A stretch of 6,398 nucleotides of DNA from Porphyromonas sp. (GTDB lineage: Bacteria > Bacteroidota > Bacteroidia > Bacteroidales > Porphyromonadaceae): the NCBI GenBank assembly GCA_003640335.1, contig RBKG01000261.1:1-6398 (forward strand). Direction: 5' to 3'. Below, piece by piece: positions 1 to 6,398 of this stretch. The notes beneath the pieces are model-generated. The model was not told the DNA's origin, did not search any database, and was given only the letters and a program-made list of their open reading frames with translations. The stretch's first letter is position 1, and every line of letters begins with the position of its first letter. The position numbers were made by a program, and so were the translations under genes.

Positions 1-3000
1 AGTCGTTTAGTCGTGTTGCCGAGGTTAAGCTGTGATAGCCCATTTCCAAGCATATAGATACGGCTATAAGTAGTACCCCAGCTCCAGTCTGCTTTTAGGC
101 GTAGCCCGTGATTGCTAGTACCCTTAGTCTTTGCAGGTTGCCACAGCTGGCGAATATCCTTGATATGATAGCCTAGGGCTAATGACCATTCGTTATTGAG
201 GCTTTGTATGAGTCGGGCTGTAGATAATCCAAGGCTTAGACCGCGCGTCCTGCGCCACTGACTGCTTAGCGTGAGCCCACTCTTAAAATTGAAATCAGCA
301 CCTAAGAGCGGGAAGAATGTTTCCGTAAGTGATACAGAGGAAATGTCTTCTAGTGTGCTGACTCTCGTGCCTGCCTTGCCTTGCTCCGTCGCAAGATTAG
401 TCCCTGCTATGCGCGCCCAACCTATGCGCTCATCATAGTTATTAGTTCGGTAAATGCCCCTGTATGTATGACGCAGAGTTAGGTTATTCATATATTTCTT
501 GATGAATGGCCATTGCTCGCGTAGGGTATAGGTGATATTCCAGTTGGGGAGCATCGCTAGTAGGCTATGGGGGATAGACTGCAAGCCGTAGGACGAAAGC
601 ATAAAGCTACGGCGGAAAGCGGGTAGGAGTACGGCTGGATTATTGATGTTGAGCTGTTCTGTTAGTTGAGGCGCACTCCTTTCTAGCTGTCCCCTAAGTT
701 CGGAATATACATACTGCTGTTGCTTGCGGAAGGCTTCGAGTATTTCTTGTCCTTCGTCAGCACTAGCACCATAGGTTTGCCATAAGCCACTTAGTCCTAT
801 GGTCGTCATCTGCATATCTCCTCCTCTCAGTGTGGGGGCTGTACTAGGCGCACTGTACAGATACTCCTCTCTTTGGCTATTGCTGTGGTTCATCAGTAGG
901 GTCAGGGATAAGCCTTTGAGTGCTTGTAGGCTCATACGTACATCTAGGCTCTCGTGTGTAGTCCATAAGCCAGAGTAAGCTCTCTCAGGGTCTTTGGAGA
1001 AAAGCCCTTCGGATAGACTACGTTCGATGAAAGTTTGATTGCTTAGACCAAAGGCAAAAGGCAAGCCCGGGCGTAGCTGTCCTCCTATTTGACTTTGCCC
1101 AAAGGCATTCCCTATATTACCTAGATAACCCGGTAGATAGAGATTGTTTGTGCGTTGCAGGCTGATGTTAATATCCTTCAAGGCTTGCGCCCATTTGTGC
1201 TTCTTATCCCAGTCTAAGAGTTTATAAAGACGAGCAAAATTGAATTGTAGAGCTAATTGTTTTTGCTGTTGGGAGGATATGGTATGACTTTGCACACGCT
1301 GTGTATAAGTCCCCCTTTGCCATTCATAAGAACCCGTATACGAGAGTGAGCCACTAAGCCAACTAAGCGCATTAAAATAAGATGTAGGCAGGGTATAAGT
1401 CGCTGTCGCTGTCTGTGCATAACGATGTGGATTACCCATGTGTAGGAGATTGCGCTGAATGGCGGTCTGCCATACGTGCTCGGCATCAGGGTTGAGCTGT
1501 TTGTCTAGCCATTCTTGTGGGGCTTCTATGCGTGCATCTGTTCCGCTGTGGAATGTAAGTGATAACTCGGGTAGGGGCTGATAGGTGATACTGAACTTGC
1601 GCTTCCACATAAAGTCATCAAAACGATTGTTCAGGCTAGGGAGTATTTGCTCGTCCGTGATGGAGCGTAGCTGTTCAGCCTCACTTGTGCGTGTGAGCCA
1701 GCTCTGTAAGGAAATCGTGCGCGGCCACAGGTCTAGGGCATAGTTCTTGAGATACTTGCCCCAAAACTGCGTCTCTTTGTGGTCTTGGAAAGGACGGATG
1801 CGCTTTTGTGCTGGGCTATAATTGTAGTTGATATTAAGCTGCCAAGAGGTACGCTCTTTTTGCTGTATAGTGGGGCTAGATTGTAGCTCGTTATAGTAAC
1901 TATAGTCTAAGCGTAGGTTGGCAGGGTCATAAGGCATAGGCTTCTGACTCTGAATGCCGATATTAAGCCCCGTGAGTTCGATGCTTGTTTGCTTGTAGTG
2001 CGTATCCGTTTGTTTGCGCACGTCTTCACGGCTTTGTGTGACCAAAATATCATCGTCCAAAGGATTGTAACGAGGACTTGTCGTGCCTTGTTCGTGGCGG
2101 TAAGTAATCGGAATAACGGCCTTGACTTTGGGCGATAATAGTTGCCCCACATCTAAGTTACCTTGAATAAGTAACCTATCTGTTTGGCTAGATGTGCCTA
2201 TGTCGATGCGCTCGTCAATAGCCCCGAAGCCGGCACCACGATGGCTCATACTGATAAGCGTTTGTCCGAGCGAACTTACATTTAGGGCAATCTGTCCATT
2301 CAGCGCATAGTCGCCTTGCTTTTGCGCTTCGCTAAGCCTTAATTCGTCTACCCAAACCTCTATACTGCGTTCTTCGCCTCTGTTGTTGCGTAGCCCAATC
2401 ATCATATTGCGTATATGGGCTAGTGATGGATTGCCCATAACGCTGTAATGGTGTCCCGTCTGTGAGGGGTGTGCCTTAGTATATAGTTTGCCTTGTGCGT
2501 CTGCTCCTGCTTGACGGCGTTCTTGCTTGAGAAGGGGCAAGAGTGTAAGGTCTAAGTCTATGTTATTGGCTTTTGGCCAAACTATTTGCCTATCGCTTAG
2601 GCTCGTATTGCTGTAATATCCGGCAGGACTTAGTTTAAGAGGGAGGCTATACTCGTAATAGTTGTGCGTGAGGTCGCTCCCTAAGCGCAGGAAGAGCGTC
2701 ATATCATCGTCCGCAAGGTCATGCGTTTCAATGGCCTCTGCATGTGCGTACATGCTAAGATGCCCGTAGGCTCTTAGGTCATAGTTCCCTTGTTTGTAAA
2801 TAGCTTTTGCTCCTTTTGCTGGTAATCGTTCGGCTTTAAGGCTTAGGGACTGCTCATTATCTTGCCTCTGCTCAAGCGTCGCATGGGTGCGGGGGCGGTC
2901 GTGCTCGGGAGGCAGCACATAATTGATTGGCTTGCGTGTGCTATGCTCTTCGATATTCACCACGCCTGCACTAAGCGTACCGCCATTCGTGCTACCCTCT

Positions 3001-6000
3001 AAAGGTAAATCGTACATGCGCCAAGAGCCTTGCATCAACTTCATATCGGCAAACCTTAGGTTCGTAATTTCTTCGCAACCCCTCACGATAAGGCGCATAA
3101 AGCGCATAGATTTGAAGCCACTGATACCTCCGACAGCATTCTGATAGGCTCTGATAGGTATGCGGTACTGCGTCCACGTTACTGCGCTTGTTGTCCCATT
3201 GGGTAGCGTTCGTTCAGTCGTGCGTGTGTTAATCTTGTAATTCTGCCCTTGCTCATCGTCTAGCGGAATGCGATACTCATAGTAACGCTCATCAGTAGAG
3301 AGCGTATTATCTTCGTTAATATCCTCGCTGTCGGGCTTAGTGGTACTTCGTAGTTGTGGATTGCGGCTATTGCCTTCTACGCCGTTGTAGTACTTGTATC
3401 GTTCGAGAATAGGCGTTTGCTCGTGGTCGTAATAGGCATCGAGATAATGCCTAAAGTCATCGCCAGCAGGGTCATTGAGGGGACTATGCTCGTCTGCCTG
3501 CCATTTGCTAAGTTGTGCCGGAGTAAGTATTTGCTTAAGACTTTGCGTGTAGGCTTGATACTGACCATATTGGCGTTCCTCATCTGAGCTAAGACCGTCA
3601 TAGCCTAGGTCTTGACGCATAATGTCGCTAAGGCTTCCAGAGAAATAAAAGCCCATTGGGGCGGTTGTGGCTACTCGCCCCCAAGGGCTTGTTTCCACTT
3701 GATTGTTTGCTATTCCGCTAGAGGGTAGAGCCTGCTCCATAGACTTGCGCCCATCGGGAAGTAGGTCTTCGGATAAGTCCCCTAACTGAATAATCAGTTC
3801 GCCTTTGCCCTGCTTTTTCCCCTCAAGGAAAGGACTCATCAGCCAAAACTCTAAATACTCAACATTTTGTGCCTCAAAGTCCGTTACGGGAATGGCTCGT
3901 TGCAGACCTGCCCAAGATTGGGTAGGCTCATTCAAGGCTCCTTGATTGTTGAGGTATTGAGTAGAGATATTGTACTGCCCTCGTTCATCGGGATAGAAGC
4001 GTAGGTTAAGTGTAGGGATATAGTTTGTTCGGCTGAGGTTTAATTCTTTGTCGGGGTATAACTCGTGGGTCGGAATTTCTCGTACATAATGACTACTCAG
4101 CATATCGGCATTGCCTCGGATATAATGAGGCTGTCGTCCCTCTTCGGGACGCAGGAGTGCTGGGTCTATCGTAAACCAAGATAGGTGCGCACGATGAGCC
4201 ATTAAGTCGGTTTGGCTCTCACGGCTTGCTGTTCGGTGAGGTACGCTAGCGAGTTTCCAAGCCTCTGTTTGGAGTAAATCGAAGGCACGGTAACTATCAT
4301 CAAAATCATCAAGAATGCTATAACCCTTATAGTTATCCCCCCTTTGATAGTCGCTAAGAAGGTAAGCCCATTCGCCTTTTAGCCTTAAAGAACTCGTTTG
4401 TGTTAGGTGCGGGAATAGGTGCTTAAGCCCCTTATCAAGCCAAGTGAGAGGAGTCTGCCAGTCTAGGTGAAGCCCCCAAAGGGTATTCTTCATCGGTTCC
4501 ATGCCGAGTAGGGTGCGCTTACTTTGGCTTTGCTCCCAGAGGTGCATGAGTGATAGCCCAAGGGTCATACTTGGGAGGGGACGATATAGGAGCTCTAATC
4601 CGAGTAAAGTCTGCCTATGCTCCTGCTCTCTGGAGTAATCCGCTTCCGCAGGAGCGTCTTGCTGGGCTAGTATGTACGAACCCTCAATGAGGTATTTATC
4701 CTTATGGCTGAGTGCTTGTGCCGCTTCTTGGCTTAATGTGTATAGTTCGGGGTATCTCAGTTTATCCTCTCCGCCTTTGCGTGCAATGGGGGCATCAAAA
4801 GGGGCTGAACTAGGAAGATAAATCCAACCATGCTGAGCATCGTAAGTCATGCCCTCGATGAGGTCAAAAGCCCCATCGGCTTGCTCTGCTCCGCCTGCAT
4901 CAAGTTTATCTACATCTAGGACTTCGCTAAGTCGCTTGCCCTTGAGTGTGCCCTCGTTGATATAGGGTAGTGCTTTGCTCTGTCCCTCTGCGAGGTAACT
5001 TAGATTTAGGCGTAGGTCGCTGATGCCTCTTGAGGGTGGTGCTATGGCATAGACATTACGCATCATGTTGCTCCAATAGGGCGCATTGGGGCTGTCTTGT
5101 CTGCCATAGAGTAGGCGTAGCATAAGGGGTCTACCCTCTGGACTATCGGCACTCAATTCTCCTACATGATATATTTGCCCCCCGTAACTATACTCATAAC
5201 TTACGGCAAGGCTCTCGCCCTCTTTGAGCTTTTGAGCGAGTGAGATATAACCAAGTTCCCTATTCAGCACATATTCACTAGGGTCAAGGCGTTGCATGTA
5301 TTCGAAGGCATCGTAATCTAAGCCCCTGCGGAAGCGATTGGAAAGCCCTTCGCCAATCTCTACTATGCTTTGACTAAGTAGGGGAGACGTAATCTCCGGA
5401 ATGCTGTTGGCACGGTTGTCAGGCGTGGGGGGCGCATCGGCTAGCGCACTAATTTGATTGCTGTGGATGTTTGTTTTCTCTCCGAGGTCGCTCCACGCGA
5501 GGGCATGGCGTGCTTGCTCTCTATTGCCATTGCGCCGTGTTACCCACACTTCTAGGCGAAGAATGCGTACCCCCGTCGCTATATTAGGACGTTGGGCAAG
5601 GGCTGTATCGTATCTCTCTTTGAAGAAGTTAGAGAGGAAGAAATGTCGCCTAGCATCGTACTGGCTTGAGCGTAGACTAAACTGCTGGCGAGTAGTTCTG
5701 CTTGTGCGACCTATTGGGCTCAACGAACTAGCCCTACTATCCTGATTGGCAAAGAGCTTTAAGCTCCAATTTTTGTGCTTTAAGTCCGCTAATATACCCG
5801 TCATCTGACGGCTAGCACCCATGAGGCTATTTTGAGGGCTAAAAGCAAACTGACCAATGGTGATATTTTGAATAAGTTCGGACGAGTCCCCTTTATAGTC
5901 AATACGAAGATTACGCTTAAAGTCTTCGCCTAACTTATCTGAATTATAAGCCGTGTGCAGGCTTAGTTTGCGCCCGAGCTGAGCATCTACCCTCAAATGA

Positions 6001-6329
6001 ATATCGGGGTTTAACTGAAATGATTGTTGCCTCCTATCGCTAAGGGAGAGTGAGGGGTTTTCGGTGTAAGTGTGCTTGAGTAGGGGCGATAATTCGACGG
6101 TACCACTTAATTGTAATTGCAATCCTTTCCCTTGCGTCTTAGTCTTTTGGATTGGGTAGAGAGTCGCGAATGAGGGAAGGCTATCCAATTTAAGGCTCGG
6201 TAATGGTCGCACTTGTTGAACCCTCTTGAGGCTATCAAGAGAGCTTACCCGCTCAGGACTATTCTGTGATAGACATAGGGCTGAGCAGCTAAGGCTTGTA
6301 CAGACAAGTATCGTTATCCGCCGATGCAT
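1..6329 (-). CDS. sprA: SprA/Sov, giant outer-membrane translocon of the type IX secretion system (3' end cut off by the window)
   Basis: SprA (Sov in Porphyromonas) forms the outer-membrane channel through which T9SS cargo with C-terminal sorting domains leaves the periplasm. The F. johnsoniae protein is a 36-stranded barrel that binds PorV and a plug protein. The frame from ATG 6329 is open to base 1, about 2,109 residues against 2,400-2,500 in the family, so the C-terminus is missing. Family signatures seen by eye, in order: signal peptide (1-21); first N-terminal domain with IGQFAFSPQNSLMGASRQ (158-175), LEVWVTRRN (259-267), LNRELGYISLAQKLKEG (355-371), YWSNMMRNVY (418-427) and GWIYLP (501-506); second copy with WAGLQRAIPVTDFEAQNVEY (806-825), DPAGDDF (953-959), ILERYKYYNGVEGNS (974-988), YYEYRIPL (1016-1023), GFKSMRFMRL (1071-1080), YYEYSLPLKL (1224-1233) and IEVWVDELRLS (1323-1333); then barrel sequence with WGKYLKNYALDLWP (1523-1536) and LPNW (1927-1930). 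This ATG was chosen because it alone gives a signal peptide and no nearby downstream Met exists. No Shine-Dalgarno is visible, as is usual in Bacteroidota. The frame is intact within the window. The family call is very secure; the symbol would be sov if the host is Porphyromonas. Confidence 0.95.
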   Translation of the reverse strand, partial: MHRRITILVCTSLSCSALCLSQNSPERVSSLDSLKRVQQVRPLPSLKLDSLPSFATLYPIQKTKTQGKGLQLQLSGTVELSPLLKHTYTENPSLSLSDRRQQSFQLNPDIHLRVDAQLGRKLSLHTAYNSDKLGEDFKRNLRIDYKGDSSELIQNITIGQFAFSPQNSLMGASRQMTGILADLKHKNWSLKLFANQDSRASSLSPIGRTSRTTRQQFSLRSSQYDARRHFFLSNFFKERYDTALAQRPNIATGVRILRLEVWVTRRNGNREQARHALAWSDLGEKTNIHSNQISALADAPPTPDNRANSIPEITSPLLSQSIVEIGEGLSNRFRRGLDYDAFEYMQRLDPSEYVLNRELGYISLAQKLKEGESLAVSYEYSYGGQIYHVGELSADSPEGRPLMLRLLYGRQDSPNAPYWSNMMRNVYAIAPPSRGISDLRLNLSYLAEGQSKALPYINEGTLKGKRLSEVLDVDKLDAGGAEQADGAFDLIEGMTYDAQHGWIYLPSSAPFDAPIARKGGEDKLRYPELYTLSQEAAQALSHKDKYLIEGSYILAQQDAPAEADYSREQEHRQTLLGLELLYRPLPSMTLGLSLMHLWEQSQSKRTLLGMEPMKNTLWGLHLDWQTPLTWLDKGLKHLFPHLTQTSSLRLKGEWAYLLSDYQRGDNYKGYSILDDFDDSYRAFDLLQTEAWKLASVPHRTASRESQTDLMAHRAHLSWFTIDPALLRPEEGRQPHYIRGNADMLSSHYVREIPTHELYPDKELNLSRTNYIPTLNLRFYPDERGQYNISTQYLNNQGALNEPTQSWAGLQRAIPVTDFEAQNVEYLEFWLMSPFLEGKKQGKGELIIQLGDLSEDLLPDGRKSMEQALPSSGIANNQVETSPWGRVATTAPMGFYFSGSLSDIMRQDLGYDGLSSDEERQYGQYQAYTQSLKQILTPAQLSKWQADEHSPLNDPAGDDFRHYLDAYYDHEQTPILERYKYYNGVEGNSRNPQLRSTTKPDSEDINEDNTLSTDERYYEYRIPLDDEQGQNYKINTRTTERTLPNGTTSAVTWTQYRIPIRAYQNAVGGISGFKSMRFMRLIVRGCEEITNLRFADMKLMQGSWRMYDLPLEGSTNGGTLSAGVVNIEEHSTRKPINYVLPPEHDRPRTHATLEQRQDNEQSLSLKAERLPAKGAKAIYKQGNYDLRAYGHLSMYAHAEAIETHDLADDDMTLFLRLGSDLTHNYYEYSLPLKLSPAGYYSNTSLSDRQIVWPKANNIDLDLTLLPLLKQERRQAGADAQGKLYTKAHPSQTGHHYSVMGNPSLAHIRNMMIGLRNNRGEERSIEVWVDELRLSEAQKQGDYALNGQIALNVSSLGQTLISMSHRGAGFGAIDERIDIGTSSQTDRLLIQGNLDVGQLLSPKVKAVIPITYRHEQGTTSPRYNPLDDDILVTQSREDVRKQTDTHYKQTSIELTGLNIGIQSQKPMPYDPANLRLDYSYYNELQSSPTIQQKERTSWQLNINYNYSPAQKRIRPFQDHKETQFWGKYLKNYALDLWPRTISLQSWLTRTSEAEQLRSITDEQILPSLNNRFDDFMWKRKFSITYQPLPELSLTFHSGTDARIEAPQEWLDKQLNPDAEHVWQTAIQRNLLHMGNPHRYAQTATATYTLPTSYFNALSWLSGSLSYTGSYEWQRGTYTQRVQSHTISSQQQKQLALQFNFARLYKLLDWDKKHKWAQALKDINISLQRTNNLYLPGYLGNIGNAFGQSQIGGQLRPGLPFAFGLSNQTFIERSLSEGLFSKDPERAYSGLWTTHESLDVRMSLQALKGLSLTLLMNHSNSQREEYLYSAPSTAPTLRGGDMQMTTIGLSGLWQTYGASADEGQEILEAFRKQQQYVYSELRGQLERSAPQLTEQLNINNPAVLLPAFRRSFMLSSYGLQSIPHSLLAMLPNWNITYTLREQWPFIKKYMNNLTLRHTYRGIYRTNNYDERIGWARIAGTNLATEQGKAGTRVSTLEDISSVSLTETFFPLLGADFNFKSGLTLSSQWRRTRGLSLGLSTARLIQSLNNEWSLALGYHIKDIRQLWQPAKTKGTSNHGLRLKADWSWGTTYSRIYMLGNGLSQLNLGNTTKR
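6267..6329 (-). other. Sec signal peptide of SprA
   Basis: Residues 1-21 of the SprA reading frame have the three parts of a signal peptide. There is a short basic n-region (MHRR), a hydrophobic core (ITILVCTSLSCSALCL), and a likely signal peptidase I site after Ser21 (C-L-S before Q-N). The mature protein would begin at about Gln22. Three cysteines (10, 15 and 19) lie in the segment, but none follows a good lipobox: Cys15 has Ser at -3 and Leu at -2, and Cys19 has Leu at -1. A lipoprotein is therefore unlikely. Export through Sec before insertion in the outer membrane is what the family requires. The exact cleavage position is an estimate by eye. Confidence 0.7.
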
Positions 6330-6331
6330 AA

Positions 6332-6398
6332 TTAGCACAAAGATACCACTTTGCGACCGCCTAGTGTTTTTGCGCCTAATGTGCTTGGCTCTTCAAAG
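6332..6398 (-). CDS. C-terminal end of an unidentified upstream gene (partial)
   Basis: Reading leftward from 6397, one minus-strand frame is open for 21 codons and ends at TAA (6334-6332), two bases before the sprA ATG. The peptide runs FEEPSTLGAKTL, GGRKVVSLC, stop. Its codons (AGC, CTA, GGC, CGC) resemble those of sprA. The other two minus-strand frames meet stops in this stretch: TGA at 6395-6393 and TAG at 6378-6376. An open run of 21 codons can arise by chance, so the call rests on the tight junction and the codon pattern. In several Bacteroidota, ruvA lies just upstream of sprA/sov, but this tail does not look like a RuvA C-terminus to me, and I cannot name the product. If real, the gene is very probably in the same operon as sprA. 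Confidence 0.4.
   Translation of the reverse strand, partial: FEEPSTLGAKTLGGRKVVSLC

Noticed and set aside
1253..2152. Short minus-strand frames at 1253-1486 and 1907-2152
   Set aside because: Both are out of frame within sprA, whose own frame reads through these stretches as strand-rich barrel sequence without interruption.
2923..3144. Plus-strand reading frame of 73 codons
   Set aside because: It lies wholly inside the conserved second SprA N-terminal region on the opposite strand. Its protein is rich in arginine and proline with no recognisable motif.
3141..3160. Small direct repeat of ctgatagg
   Set aside because: Two short copies fall within sprA coding sequence and encode ordinary residues (PIRAYQN). 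It is too short to be meaningful.
3354..3587. Plus-strand reading frame of 77 codons with hydrophobic stretches that could look like a small membrane protein
   Set aside because: It is antisense to sprA codons 915-992, which encode conserved SprA residues. The hydrophobicity follows from reading polar sprA codons in reverse. No start signal or promoter is visible.
5458..5745. Plus-strand reading frame of 95 codons
   Set aside because: It is antisense to the SprA N-terminal domain. Its product is dominated by Arg, Leu and Ser in the manner of a shadow frame, and it has no family resemblance.
6379..6398. Possible plus-strand start (ATG TGC TTG GCT) of a divergent gene at the right edge
   Set aside because: Only six codons are visible, with no promoter or ribosome signal. 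The same bases fit better as the end of a minus-strand gene abutting sprA.

Overview
The window is almost entirely one very large gene on the minus strand. Its ATG is at 6329 and its reading frame stays open to base 1, giving about 2,109 codons with no stop seen. The translated protein is recognisably SprA (called Sov in Porphyromonas), the giant outer-membrane translocon of the type IX secretion system (T9SS). The gene runs off the left edge, so the C-terminal end is missing. Family members are about 2,400 to 2,500 residues long, so roughly 300 to 400 residues lie outside the window.

The T9SS occurs only in the Bacteroidota, so the organism belongs to that phylum. By eye the GC content is in the mid to high forties percent, leucine CTA and serine AGC codons are common, and there is no Shine-Dalgarno sequence before the start. 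That fits a Bacteroidales member such as Porphyromonas or a relative better than the AT-rich gliding flavobacteria. The genus is an inference from composition, not from a marker gene.

Layout from right to left, in the direction of transcription: 6398-6332 is probably the last 21 codons and the stop of an unidentified upstream gene. A 2-base gap (6331-6330) follows. sprA then starts at 6329 with a Sec signal peptide (6329-6267). After it come the first SprA N-terminal region (residues about 60-510), the second copy of that region with its beta-sandwich-like modules (about 770-1340), and strand-rich sequence belonging to the giant beta-barrel, which continues to the left edge. The TAA-TT-ATG spacing suggests that sprA is co-transcribed with the upstream gene.

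I see no RNA gene, mobile element, CRISPR array, terminator or attachment site. Shorter reading frames on the plus strand and in other minus-strand frames are shadows of sprA. I found no sign of a previously undescribed system. The points worth a second look are the operon junction, a promoter-like box inside it, repeated modules within SprA, and the scarcity of cysteine in the mature protein.
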